DNA from: Trueperella bernardiae
GTDB taxonomy: Bacteria; Actinomycetota; Actinomycetes; Actinomycetales; Actinomycetaceae
Reading direction: 5' to 3'
DNA: 64,000 bases
Assembly (NCBI RefSeq): GCF_001469025.1
Contig: NZ_LNIZ01000003.1
Location: 1-64,000 of the forward strand
Positions 29,989-38,862 of this stretch are shown in pieces; within the stretch, counting starts at the first letter, position 1; every line of letters begins with the position of its first letter. The position numbers and the translations under genes were made by a program. The notes below the pieces were generated by a model. It made no database searches. It was not told where the DNA came from and saw nothing but the letters and a program-made list of their open reading frames with translations.

Positions 29989-31350
29989 TTAGGCGACGTC
30001 CGACGACGCCGACACGCGCCGCTGCCACGCGAAGTACAGGAAGACGACGGCGAAGCACACGAGCGAGACGACGAAGGCGGTCTGCATCGAGCCGGTCGAA
30101 TCGGAGACGAAGCCCTGAATCACGGGGATGACAGCGCCGCCCACGATCGACATGACGATCACGGCACCGCCGGTCTCGGTGTGGCGCTTGTCCTTGATCG
30201 AATCTAGGCTGCGGGCGTAAATGGTTGCCCAGCACGGACCGAAGAGCCCCGAGGTGAGGATCGCGAAGTACACCGCCACGATCGACGGGATGAGGATGAC
30301 GCCGAGCAGGGCGGCGCAGCCGGCGGCGGCGTAACCCATCAGCACCAGGTTCTCGTCGTACTTCGTCATGAGCACGTTGGCGATCACCTTGCCCAAGAAG
30401 AACGCGATGAACGCTGCCACCATGTAGTTGGAGGCGGACCGCTCGTTGAGGTTCGGATCGAGGTTGAGGGCGAGACGAATCGTGAAGGACCACACCGCGG
30501 TCTGCATGCCGACGTACATGAACTGGGTGAAGATGCCACGGCGGAACATCGTGTTGCCGGCAAGGTAGCGCAGGGTCTCGCCGATCGATGCCTTCACCTC
30601 ATGGCCGGCCACGAGCGGCTTAGCGTGTGGCATCTGGGTCAGCGCCACGAGGATCAGCAGGATTGCGAGAACGATGATGATGAATCGGTAGGGGCCGAGC
30701 GTGCGCTGGAGCATCTGCTCAGCGAGCTCGCGCTGGGCATCGGTGCCGAGGCTGCCGAACTGCTTGTGGAGGGCCTCGCCCTCGGTGAAGACCAGGTACT
30801 TGCCGAGCAGGATGCCGAAGATCGAGCCGAGCGGGTAGAAGGTCTGCGAGATATTGAGGCGGAGGGTGGCCAGGCGGCGCGGCCCGAGCATGGAGGAGTA
30901 CGTGTTGCACGACGTCTCCAGGAAGGACAGGCCGGTCGCGATCGCAAACAGTGCCGCGAGGAATACCGAATACGTGGCCATGTGCGAGGCGGGGAAGAAC
31001 ATCGTGCACCCGATGATGTAGAAGCACAGGCCGATGAGGATGCCGCTCTTGTAGCTCCACTTGCGGATGATGCGCGACGCCGGAATCGCCAGGAGGAAGT
31101 AGCCGCCGTAGAAGGCGGACTGGACGAAGGCGGAGGCGAAGTCCGACAGGGTGAAGATGGTCTTGAACTGGGTGATGAGGATGTCGTTGAGGCTTGCGGC
31201 CGCGCCCCACATGGGGAAGCAGATTGAAACCAGGATGTATTGGAACATGGGTGTTTTGGACAGGTACCCGTCGGGCATTTGTCGTGAGGTGTCCTTGATG
31301 ACACCGAAGGAGGTGTTCTTCTTCCCGATGACGTCGTTGTCGATACTCAT
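29989..31350 (-). CDS. deoP: MFS sugar:proton symporter, FucP family, probable deoxyribose permease
   Basis: This 453-residue, 12-helix permease is of the L-fucose permease (FHS) group. Landmarks are LVSICFPMWGAAASLNDILI in helix 1, FVQSAFYGGYFLLAIPA, SFLETSCNTYSS and FGPCWATIYARSLDSI. DeoP of Salmonella is from this same family, and the neighbours here match that operon. Transcription should start in the 225-base gap before it, which holds two GGAACA-type inverted repeats. The start ATG has a GGAAGAAG ribosome site. Confidence 0.82.
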   Translation of the reverse strand: MSIDNDVIGKKNTSFGVIKDTSRQMPDGYLSKTPMFQYILVSICFPMWGAAASLNDILITQFKTIFTLSDFASAFVQSAFYGGYFLLAIPASRIIRKWSYKSGILIGLCFYIIGCTMFFPASHMATYSVFLAALFAIATGLSFLETSCNTYSSMLGPRRLATLRLNISQTFYPLGSIFGILLGKYLVFTEGEALHKQFGSLGTDAQRELAEQMLQRTLGPYRFIIIVLAILLILVALTQMPHAKPLVAGHEVKASIGETLRYLAGNTMFRRGIFTQFMYVGMQTAVWSFTIRLALNLDPNLNERSASNYMVAAFIAFFLGKVIANVLMTKYDENLVLMGYAAAGCAALLGVILIPSIVAVYFAILTSGLFGPCWATIYARSLDSIKDKRHTETGGAVIVMSIVGGAVIPVIQGFVSDSTGSMQTAFVVSLVCFAVVFLYFAWQRRVSASSDVA

Positions 31351-31454
31351 GTCTTCTTCCTTGATGACGAGTAGTGTGTGACTTTGCCATGACGGCTATC
31401 ACGTTGCGGTGCATTGAGAATAAGACGGCGCAAGGTACCTGGGAAGGGGGCGGA

Positions 31455-31468
31455 GGAACGAATGTTCG
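31455..31468. promoter_or_regulatory. Operator-like inverted repeat, site 1 (deoP promoter)
   Basis: GGAACG-AA-TGTTCG; read on the minus strand it is CGAACA-TT-CGTTCC. It lies about 32 bases upstream of a possible -10 (TTATTC, minus strand, 31423-31418) for deoP. The half-site GAACA is shared with site 2 at 31552. Confidence 0.6.
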
Positions 31469-31551
31469 CGCCGCAAAACGTTGCTAGAAAGCCGAAAAGT
31501 GGCAGTTTTGAGCGGGTGTAAAGCGGCGATTTGGATCAAATGAGGCGAAGT

Positions 31552-31565
31552 GGAACATTTGTTCC
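31552..31565. promoter_or_regulatory. Operator-like inverted repeat, site 2 (GGAACA-TT-TGTTCC)
   Basis: A perfect six-base inverted repeat with a two-base spacer, 97 bases from site 1 and ten bases past the stop codon of the SorC regulator gene. Two matching sites upstream of deoP suggest cooperative binding, perhaps with looping, by the SorC-family regulator. Confidence 0.6.
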
Positions 31566-31575
31566 GCACGGGCTT

Positions 31576-32529
31576 TTAGCCTTGTCGCATGTGAAGAATT
31601 GCCGTGGCAGTCGTGTAATCGAGCACGACCCGGTTCGCGTACCCGTTCTCAAGGCAGGCGAGGATGGCGTGCATCTTGTCTCCTCCTCCAGCGATGAGGA
31701 GCTTCTGGTCCTTGGTGCGCAGGTCGGGTAGGGAGATCCCGATCGTCTTGTTGTTGATGTCGGGCAGGCAGATGCGCCCGTGCTTGTCGACAAAACGCCC
31801 GCAGATGTCGCCCACTGCGCGCCGGCCGAGCACGTCGACGTCGTGCGCGGAGAGTGTCATCTTAGGCAGGGTGGGGAGGCTGGCCCCGACTCTCCCGACC
31901 GTGAAGATCGCGATCCTCGCCCGCGCGCCGAACGCCAGAATCGGGCGGACGTGGTCTTCTTGGGCGAGGCGGTTCCTCATCGACACCGACTGGACGAACG
32001 CGGGAACGGGCAGCGTGTGGCAATGCGCGCCGAGCGAGCCGGCGAACGTGGCGACGACGCGCTGGTTTTCATCCCCACCCAAGAAACCGCCGGCGAGTTG
32101 GACGACCGTCAGATTCTGGCGGCGCGAGACCTCCAGGTGCTCGGCCACGGCACGCATGGTTCGGGACGGGGCGACGCCGATGATGTCGCCGTCGCGCACC
32201 ATCTCGCCGATGGTGCGGGCGGCGGCTGCCGCAAGGGAGTTGCGCAACGAATCCTGGGTGGGAAGTGGGGGTGAGACGAGCACGACGTCGATCAGCCCAT
32301 AGCGTTGCTTGAGCTTGGTGATGACGTCCTTGCTTTGGTCGCGCGGATCGATGACGCTGATGCGGATGAAACCCTGCCGCTGTGCGTAGGCGAGCATTTT
32401 TGATACGGTGGGCCGCGAAATGTGCAGGTCGCTGGCCACCTCGGCCTGGGTCTTCCCCGAGTAGTAGAGCTTGGCGGCGTTGATCGCGAGGATGTCGCGT
32501 TCGGTCAGCTCTTCGGGTGTGTTAGGCAT
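31576..32529 (-). CDS. SorC/DeoR(Bacillus)-family transcription regulator of deoxyribose use
   Basis: This 317-residue regulator has an N-terminal helix-turn-helix (KTQAEVASDLHISRPTVSKML, residues about 25-45) and a SorC-type sugar-phosphate-binding domain with GVAPSRTMRAVAEHL, AGGFLGGDENQ and the C-terminal LLIAGGGDKMHAILACLENGY. Bacillus subtilis DeoR, which senses deoxyribose 5-phosphate, belongs to this family. It is the first gene of the minus-strand operon. A TATAAT ends five bases before the ATG, so its own mRNA is probably leaderless. Confidence 0.85.
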   Translation of the reverse strand: MPNTPEELTERDILAINAAKLYYSGKTQAEVASDLHISRPTVSKMLAYAQRQGFIRISVIDPRDQSKDVITKLKQRYGLIDVVLVSPPLPTQDSLRNSLAAAAARTIGEMVRDGDIIGVAPSRTMRAVAEHLEVSRRQNLTVVQLAGGFLGGDENQRVVATFAGSLGAHCHTLPVPAFVQSVSMRNRLAQEDHVRPILAFGARARIAIFTVGRVGASLPTLPKMTLSAHDVDVLGRRAVGDICGRFVDKHGRICLPDINNKTIGISLPDLRTKDQKLLIAGGGDKMHAILACLENGYANRVVLDYTTATAILHMRQG

Positions 32530-32878
32530 GCTTCATTATAGGGCGCGCCCTGGTTGGCGCTAGTGGCGTGCCGACGACGCCGTCGCCCGGCTCGCGCCCG
32601 TTCGTCCCGCGCCCGCCCGGCCCGGCATCTCGGGCGCAGTGCGCCCCGTCACAGCACCTATGAGCAAATTGACGTCACCTATGTGAAAACAAACAAATCC
32701 GATGCTACTTTGGGCTTCAGATAGTGAACTGGCCCGGCACAGCCTGGCCGAAACGTCGCCGTAGCACAACGGATGTGGTGCGGGGGCGGGTCAGGGATCT
32801 AGCTACGGATGATCGCCGGCCACGTTGGCTTGGCGTTCAGCTCACACACTCGTATATCACCTTGACAAAGGAGTCCAC
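32530..32878. promoter_or_regulatory. Divergent promoter region between deoxyribose and polyol operons
   Basis: This 349-base gap holds the regulator's TATAAT (32540-32535, minus strand) and, on the other side, a direct repeat CACCTATG at 32655-32662 and 32676-32683, both followed by G and an A-rich run. TTGACG at 32669-32674 overlaps the repeats. The 21-bp spacing and overlap with a -35-like hexamer suggest an operator for the polyol operon. The rest shows nothing clear. Confidence 0.5.
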
Positions 32879-33898
32879 ATGGAAATTGATATCTTCTGGC
32901 TGGTCGCCGCCTTTGGTGGTGGCGCATTTGGTGCAGCCATTGGAGGTCAGACGGCCTTTATCTTCACCGGTCTCATGTACCTGATCGGCCTCGGCGTGTA
33001 CATGGCTGGTATGGATGCGAGCCCGTACATGGATTCTGTGGTGTTCGGCCCGGTCTTCGGCCCGCACATCGCATTCGCTGGTGGCGCCACGGCGGCCGCC
33101 TACGCCGCGTGGAAGGGCGCGATGCCGAAGGGGACGAACGGTAGAGATATCGTGACCCCGCTGGCGGGCCTGGGCCGTTCGGACATCCTCGTTGTCGGTG
33201 GTGTGACCGGCATGATCGGTTACATCCTGAACCTCGCCATCGCTCAAGTGCTGCCCACCCTTCGGACTGACCCGCTGCTGCACTACGGCAATGAGGCGCT
33301 CGGCTCCACTGACACGGTGGCTCTGACGATTATTATCATCGCGATTGTTACTCGTTTCGTCTTCGGTAAGACGGGCATTTTCAACAAGGTCAACGGCCTT
33401 GGCCTGCTCGAGGTTGGCGAGGGCAAGCACTGGGTGGAGCACCAGGAGAAGTGGTCGGTGACGGCCACTCACGGTCTGACCTCCGGTCTGCTGTCGGCGT
33501 TCGGCACGCTCGTGGTTGTCCAGCACTTCTTCGAGGTGTCGGGTGGCGCGATCGCGAACCACGCTCAGCTGCTCGGCTGGGCGATCTCGGCTGTCACGCT
33601 CATTTTCCTCACCTGTGGTCTGCCCACGCCGGTGACCCACCACATGACGATCCTGGCCTCGATCGCGGCGCTGCGCTTCATGCCGATCATTGCTGGCACG
33701 TCGGATCCGGCGATGTGGACCGCGGGTAACCTCGCGCTGGCCTGCATCATCGGTGGCATCTTCGGCATCCTCGGTGGTCTGCTGGGTGAGCTCCTCGCTC
33801 GTATGACGAACTCGAACGGCGACACCCACATCGATCCCCCGGCCTTCGCCATCTGGATCGGTACCACCCTCATCCACGTCACCGCTGTCATCATGTAG
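32879..33898 (+). CDS. Polytopic membrane protein, probable carbohydrate transporter, family not recognised
   Basis: The 339-residue protein has nine or ten hydrophobic, glycine-rich segments, for example FGGGAFGAAIGGQTAFIFTG, VFGPVFGPHIAFAGGATAAA and LACIIGGIFGILGGLLGELL. A central hydrophilic loop carries EGKHWVEHQEKWSVTATHG. There is no ATPase, no binding protein and no PTS domain nearby, and it does not look like MFS or TRAP. As first gene of an operon of sugar kinases, a phosphatase and a dehydrogenase, it is probably the uptake system. ATG at 32879 follows AAAGGAG. Confidence 0.65.
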   Translation: MEIDIFWLVAAFGGGAFGAAIGGQTAFIFTGLMYLIGLGVYMAGMDASPYMDSVVFGPVFGPHIAFAGGATAAAYAAWKGAMPKGTNGRDIVTPLAGLGRSDILVVGGVTGMIGYILNLAIAQVLPTLRTDPLLHYGNEALGSTDTVALTIIIIAIVTRFVFGKTGIFNKVNGLGLLEVGEGKHWVEHQEKWSVTATHGLTSGLLSAFGTLVVVQHFFEVSGGAIANHAQLLGWAISAVTLIFLTCGLPTPVTHHMTILASIAALRFMPIIAGTSDPAMWTAGNLALACIIGGIFGILGGLLGELLARMTNSNGDTHIDPPAFAIWIGTTLIHVTAVIM

Positions 33899-33904
33899 CG
33901 TGTG

Positions 33905-33934
33905 CTCCCGCCCGGCTTTCGGGCCGGGCGGGAG
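33905..33934 (+). other. Intercistronic hairpin after the transporter gene
   Basis: CTCCCGCCCGGC pairs perfectly with GCCGGGCGGGAG (six-base loop), seven bases past the stop, without a T-run. It probably sets the ratio of transporter to downstream enzymes. Confidence 0.6.
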
Positions 33935-34053
33935 GGCACTGCCCCACGACGCCGTCGCCCCGGCACCCGCCCAGCACGGCAACTCTCGTCCCCAACGGCC
34001 ACCTGGACACTTGGCCACCAACCCCCACCGCCACTTTTCGAACAGGGATTTTC

Positions 34054-34905
34054 ATGCAGTACTCTTCTCCGACCAAGCTCTATGACGCCTATGTCTTTGA
34101 CCAGGACGGCACGATTTACCTCGGCGACCACCTGCTACCGGGCGCGAAGCGCCTGATCGAGGGCCTGCGCAAGCTGGGCAAGCCGGTGCGTTTCCTGTCG
34201 AATAATCCCACGAAGGATCCGCAGGATTACGTGGAGAAGTTGGAGCGGCTGGGGATTCCCGCGCCCTTGAGCGAGATCGCGAACACGGTGGTGACCACCA
34301 CCCGTTGGCTCAAGGCTCACTATCCGGACGCCACGGTCTTCCCGATTTCGGAGGAGCCGCTGAAGAAGGCGCTGCGTGAGGCCGGCATCAAGATGAGTGA
34401 GAACCCGGAGGAGATCGACATCGTGATCGCCTCCTACGATCGCACCTTCGATTACCGCAAGCTTCAGATCGCGTTTGACGCGATCTGGTTCCACAAGCGG
34501 GCTTTCCTTATTACGACGAACCCGGATCGTTACTGCCCGTTCCCCGGCGGGCGTGGCGAGCCGGATGCGGCCTCCATCGTGGCGGCCATTGAGGCCTGCA
34601 CGGGAACGAAACTCAAGGCCAATATGGGAAAGCCGGAGCCGGCGATGCTCGAGGCGGCTCTCGGGGATCTGGATGTAGATCCCGCCAACTGCATGATGGT
34701 GGGCGACCGTCTTCACACCGACATCGGTATGGCGGTCAACACCGGGATGGCCTCCGCCCTGCTGCTGACGGGTGATAGCACGGCCGAGGAGGCCGAGGCG
34801 CTTGACCCGGCCCACCAGCCCACCTACGTCCTGGACCGCATTGATCACCTCATCCCCGACGATATCCGCGCCCAGTGGGGGTGGTCCGATTCGGATGAAG
34901 ATTAA
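34054..34905 (+). CDS. HAD-IIA family sugar phosphatase (NagD/AraL-like)
   Basis: A 283-residue HAD phosphatase. Motif I is FDQDGTIYLG with the nucleophile and acid Asp pair, motif II is FLSNNPTKD, and the C-terminal motifs are MGKPEPAM and MVGDRLHTDIGMA. The NagD-type cap is present. In Bacillus subtilis the arabinose operon also carries a HAD-IIA gene (araL) beside araM, and AraL dephosphorylates sugar phosphates to limit their build-up. A similar safety-valve role is inferred here. Confidence 0.85.
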   Translation: MQYSSPTKLYDAYVFDQDGTIYLGDHLLPGAKRLIEGLRKLGKPVRFLSNNPTKDPQDYVEKLERLGIPAPLSEIANTVVTTTRWLKAHYPDATVFPISEEPLKKALREAGIKMSENPEEIDIVIASYDRTFDYRKLQIAFDAIWFHKRAFLITTNPDRYCPFPGGRGEPDAASIVAAIEACTGTKLKANMGKPEPAMLEAALGDLDVDPANCMMVGDRLHTDIGMAVNTGMASALLLTGDSTAEEAEALDPAHQPTYVLDRIDHLIPDDIRAQWGWSDSDED

Positions 34906-35069
34906 CGCTTGCGCCTGACGGGTGCCCGACGACGACGTCGTTCCGGCTCGCGCTCGCATCCCCGGCCCGCCGCCTGTGAGCGGCTCGCCCGCCGAACCCG
35001 CAACCTAGCTTGCTCCGCCCCAAGACGGCGCACCAACAGTTACCAATCATTTAACTCAAGGAAGAGAAG

Positions 35070-36653
35070 ATGTCTACAGCAGCAGTCAACCGCTACACCA
35101 TGGGCCCCTACCTCATGGGTATTGATTTCGGTACGGAGTCGTGTCGCGTTGGTATTTTTGACACGGTCGGTTCGCCGGTGGCGTTCGCGGCCACCCCGTA
35201 CACCACCACCCACCCGCACCCGGGGTGGGCGGAGCAGAGCCCGGATGACTGGTGGCAGGCGCTGATCGCCTCCACGCACCGCGTGATGGCTCGCGCGGGC
35301 ATTGAGCCGCCGGAGATCGCGGGTATTTCGTATGATGCGACCACGATGACCGTGGTGCCGATGGACCAAAACGGCGAGGCGCTGCGTAACGCGATCATGT
35401 GGATGGACGTGCGCGCCACGGAGCAGGCGGCCCGCGTGGCCGAATCGGATTCGCCGGTCACCCGCTACACGGGCGGTGGCACTCTGCCGCCCACGGCCGA
35501 GTGGTACCCGTTCAAGGCGGCGTGGCTGCGCGAGAACGAGCCGGACATTTACAAGCGCGCCTACAAGCTGCTGGATGCCCCGGACTGGCTGACCTACCAG
35601 CTGACCGGCCAGTGGACCCAGAACATCAACACCGCAGCACACCGCGCCTACTACGACCGTGACAATGGTGGCTGGCCGGTGGACCTGTACGAGCAGGCCG
35701 GCGCAGGCGACGTCTTCGACAAGCTGCCCGAGCGCGTGGTGGACCTCGGCGTGCCGCTGGGCGGCCTGACCAAGCGCGCGGCGGAGGCCCTTGGCCTCAT
35801 CCCGGGCACCCCGGTGGCCCAGGGTGGCGGCGACGCCTGGCACGGCCAGATCGGCCTCAACGTGCTCTCCCCGGGCAAGATGTCGCTGGTGACGGGCTCG
35901 TCCCACGTCATGTCCGGCCAGGCTGTGGAGCCGGTGTCCGGCCCGGGCTTCTTCGGAGGATACACGGACGGTGTCGTGCCCGGTCAGTACACGGTGGAGA
36001 CGTCGCTGACGTCGTCGGGATCGGTGCTGAAGTGGTTTAAGGACCAGTTCTGCCAGGACATCGAGAAGGCGGCCAACGAGATCGGCATCGGCGCCTACGA
36101 CGTGATGAATACCCGTTCGAAGGATATCCCGATCGGTTGCGAGGGCCTCATCATCAACGAGTACTTCCAGGGAAACCGCACCCCGTGGTCGGACGCGAAG
36201 GCGCGCGGTGTGTTCACCGGCCTGTCGCTGTCCCACACCCGCGAGCACGTCTACCGAGCCATCCAGGAGGCGGTGTGCTACGGCGTCGAAGCGTCGATGC
36301 GTAAGCTGCGCGAGGCGGGCTTCGAGGTCCAGGAGTTCGTGGCCTGCGGTGGAGCTACGAAGTCGCGTGAGTGGACTCAGATGCACGCCGACGTCACGGG
36401 CGTGCCGATCACGCTCACGGAGGTCGGCGACGCCGTCACACTCGGCTCGTGCATCCTCGCCGCTTCCGGCGCGGGCCTGTACGACTCGGTGCAGGACGCC
36501 GCGAACCACATGGTTCACGAGCGTGAGCGCATCGAGCCGAACATGAACCGCCACGAGGAGTACAAGTTCTTCGCGGACAAGTACATCGAGCAGTACGCGG
36601 TCAACCAGGAGCACATCCACACGGTGGTTGACTACGTGGCCGGACAGCGCTGA
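35070..36653 (+). CDS. FGGY-family carbohydrate kinase (first of three)
   Basis: This 527-residue kinase has the FGGY N-terminal motif MGIDFGTESCRVGIFD, the catalytic-aspartate region GGDAWHGQIGLN, the phosphate loop VTGSSHVMSGQ and the C-terminal ACGGATKSREWTQMHADVTG. It resembles ribulokinase and erythritol kinase types more than glycerol kinase, but substrate is not readable. Because a polyol-phosphate-type dehydrogenase follows two genes later, it could phosphorylate a polyol first. ATG at 35070 is used; the ATG at 35100 (M at residue 11) is an alternative. Confidence 0.85.
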   Translation: MSTAAVNRYTMGPYLMGIDFGTESCRVGIFDTVGSPVAFAATPYTTTHPHPGWAEQSPDDWWQALIASTHRVMARAGIEPPEIAGISYDATTMTVVPMDQNGEALRNAIMWMDVRATEQAARVAESDSPVTRYTGGGTLPPTAEWYPFKAAWLRENEPDIYKRAYKLLDAPDWLTYQLTGQWTQNINTAAHRAYYDRDNGGWPVDLYEQAGAGDVFDKLPERVVDLGVPLGGLTKRAAEALGLIPGTPVAQGGGDAWHGQIGLNVLSPGKMSLVTGSSHVMSGQAVEPVSGPGFFGGYTDGVVPGQYTVETSLTSSGSVLKWFKDQFCQDIEKAANEIGIGAYDVMNTRSKDIPIGCEGLIINEYFQGNRTPWSDAKARGVFTGLSLSHTREHVYRAIQEAVCYGVEASMRKLREAGFEVQEFVACGGATKSREWTQMHADVTGVPITLTEVGDAVTLGSCILAASGAGLYDSVQDAANHMVHERERIEPNMNRHEEYKFFADKYIEQYAVNQEHIHTVVDYVAGQR

Positions 36654-36664
36654 GAGATCTGATC

Positions 36665-37453
36665 ATGGCGAAGGCGACCCAGGAGGAGCGGCAGGCTCGC
36701 ATTGTCGAGTTGATCATCGACCATGGCTCGCTGCGGGTCGATGACCTGGCCGACCTCTTCGGCGTCTCCGTCATGACCCTCTACCGCGATCTTGCGGCCC
36801 TCGAGGCCCACCAGGTCATTGCGCGCCACCGCGGCACGGTCTCCTTGCTGGTGTCCTCCATTTCGGAGGCGCCGTTCGCCTTCCGTCTCTACCAGGAGAC
36901 GGAGGCGAAGGAGGCCGTGGCGCGGGAGGCGGCGCGGCTGGTCTCGCGGTACTCGTCGATTTTCGTGGACGATTCGTCCACGGCTTACCTGGCGCTTGAC
37001 CACATCGGCGTTCCCGAGTCGAAGGCGTTCATCACGAACGCCTCACCCGCGGCGATCAAGATCGGGGCGGGCGAGCACCAGTCGCTGACCATGCTGGGCG
37101 GCCTGTTCGACCGGGCCCTGGATGCCTACTTCGGGCCGACCACGAACCGGCAGGTGGGCGAGCTCGCCTTCGAGACGGCGCTGATCGGCGCGGCGTCGGT
37201 CAAGGATGGCTCGATCTACCACCCCTTCAGCGAGGCGGCCCTGTTCAAGCGCGAGGTCATCGCCCGCACCGAGGTGCCGATCCTCGCGATCACCGCAGAC
37301 AAGCTGAGCCGCGTGGCACTCCACCGGCTCGCTGACCTGTCAGATTTTTCGTACCTGATCATTGATGACACCGTCACGGACCAGGACCTGAACTACTTAC
37401 ATACGCTTACCAATGTCATTGTTGCCAACAAGGAAGGGAAGGACAATGTCTGA
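36665..37453 (+). CDS. DeoR-family transcription regulator
   Basis: A 262-residue regulator with the DeoR N-terminal winged helix (RQARIVELIIDHGSLRVDDL, then FGVSVMTLYRDLAALE) and a C-terminal DeoRC sensor domain (FVDDSSTAYLALDHIG, GGLFDRALDAYFGP, LAITADKLSRVALHRL). These proteins usually repress sugar operons and respond to a phosphorylated intermediate. It lies inside the operon it probably controls and overlaps the next gene by eight bases. Confidence 0.88.
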   Translation: MAKATQEERQARIVELIIDHGSLRVDDLADLFGVSVMTLYRDLAALEAHQVIARHRGTVSLLVSSISEAPFAFRLYQETEAKEAVAREAARLVSRYSSIFVDDSSTAYLALDHIGVPESKAFITNASPAAIKIGAGEHQSLTMLGGLFDRALDAYFGPTTNRQVGELAFETALIGAASVKDGSIYHPFSEAALFKREVIARTEVPILAITADKLSRVALHRLADLSDFSYLIIDDTVTDQDLNYLHTLTNVIVANKEGKDNV

Positions 37454-38813
37454 GCTCATTAACAAGGCACTGAAGACTGCCACCGAAACGAAGGACATCA
37501 TCTTCGGTGATGATGTGAACAAGGAGGCCGGTGCCCTGTTTGCGCGCCTCTACCCGGACCAGAAGGTGCTGGTGGTGGCAGACGAGAACACCTACGGCGC
37601 AGTCGGCGACACGGTGGTGGCCTCGCTGCGTGAGGCCGGGGTGGAGTTCGCGGACGAGCCCTACATTTTCCCCGGCACCCCCACCCTGTATGGCGACTAC
37701 GTCAACGTTTCCAAGCTGCGCGAGGTAATCCGCCCGTACGAGAACACGGTGGTCATGTCGCTCGGTGCGGGCACGCTCAACGACATCGCGAAGCTGGCCT
37801 CGGGCGAGCTCGGGCGCGAGTACATCAACGTGTGTACCGCGGCGTCGGTGGATGGTTTTTGCTCGTTCGGCGCGTCGATCTCGAAGGACGGCTTCAAGAT
37901 CACGCGTAACTGCCCGGCCCCCGCGGGCCTGGTGATGGACATTCAGACGATGATGGAGGCCCCCTACCGCCTCACCGCCACCGGCTATGGCGACCTCATT
38001 GAGAAGATTCCAGCGGGCGCGGACTGGATCCTGTCCGACGAGCTGGGCATCGAGCCGATCGATGACTACGTGTGGAGCCTGGTGCAGGGCCCGCTCATGG
38101 ATTCGCTCGGCGACCCGGAGGCCGTGCGCAACTGTGAGCACGACGCGATCGCCAAGCTCGGCGAGGGCCAGGTCATGTCTGGGCTTGCCATGCAGGCACA
38201 CCAGTCTTCCCGCCCGGCGTCGGGCGCGGGCCACCAGTTCTCCCACGTGTGGGAAATGGAGGGTCACGGCCTGGATTGGGAGCCGCCGCTCAGCCACGGC
38301 AACAAGGTGGGCGTGGGCACGGTGGCCTCGCTCGCGATCTGGGAGGAGTTCTTGAAGCTGACGGAGGCTGACTTCGACGCCGAGCGCGCCGTGGCCGCGA
38401 TGAAGACCCCCGAGGAGGTGGAGGCGAACGTGCGCGCCACGCTCATCCCTACCATCGCCGAGGAGGCGGTCAAGCACTCGGTGGGCAAGCTCTTGCCCGA
38501 GGATCAGCTGCGTGAGCGCATCGCGCTGCTGAAGGAAAAGTGGCCCACGATCAAGGCGCGCTGCGAGGCTCAGATCATCCCGGCCCAGCAGGCGTGGGAC
38601 ATGCTGAAGACCGCGGGCGCCCCCTACCACCCGGAGATGCTGAAGATCGATTGGGATCGCTTCCGCGAGACCCACTACAAGGCCCAGATGATCCGTCCAC
38701 GCTACACGGTGCTCGACGTGCTCATGGACCTCGGCCTCTACGACGACGTCGTGGCCCGGCTCTTCTCACCCGAGGGCTTCTGGGGCCGTCACCCGCACCC
38801 GGACGCCGAATAG
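37446..38813 (+). CDS. AraM-like (glycerol-1-phosphate dehydrogenase family) polyol-phosphate dehydrogenase
   Basis: A 455-residue member of the sn-glycerol-1-phosphate dehydrogenase/AraM family. NAD-binding and metal-site landmarks are VMSLGAGTLNDIAKLAS, CTAASVDGFCSFGA, GYGDLIEK (metal Asp), SGAGHQFSHVWEM and EPPLSHGNKVGVG (metal His). It is longer than typical AraM by about 60 residues at the C-terminus. Among kinases for pentoses it may oxidise a pentitol phosphate to a ketose phosphate rather than glycerol phosphate; this is inferred from context. It is translationally coupled to the DeoR gene. Confidence 0.8.
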   Translation: MSELINKALKTATETKDIIFGDDVNKEAGALFARLYPDQKVLVVADENTYGAVGDTVVASLREAGVEFADEPYIFPGTPTLYGDYVNVSKLREVIRPYENTVVMSLGAGTLNDIAKLASGELGREYINVCTAASVDGFCSFGASISKDGFKITRNCPAPAGLVMDIQTMMEAPYRLTATGYGDLIEKIPAGADWILSDELGIEPIDDYVWSLVQGPLMDSLGDPEAVRNCEHDAIAKLGEGQVMSGLAMQAHQSSRPASGAGHQFSHVWEMEGHGLDWEPPLSHGNKVGVGTVASLAIWEEFLKLTEADFDAERAVAAMKTPEEVEANVRATLIPTIAEEAVKHSVGKLLPEDQLRERIALLKEKWPTIKARCEAQIIPAQQAWDMLKTAGAPYHPEMLKIDWDRFRETHYKAQMIRPRYTVLDVLMDLGLYDDVVARLFSPEGFWGRHPHPDAE

Positions 38814-38862
38814 TCGGCGCCAACGCAAGAAGTAGACACGAACAACGCAAAGGAGCGTCAAC

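Noticed and set aside
35040-36620. A 526-codon minus-strand frame over the first FGGY kinase
   Set aside because: Antisense shadow; the plus strand carries all FGGY motifs and ribosome sites.
37446-38813. True sn-glycerol-1-phosphate dehydrogenase for archaeal-type lipids
   Set aside because: The family match is clear, but no prenyl-transfer partner (PcrB-like) is near; the sugar-kinase context makes a catabolic role more likely. Not excluded.
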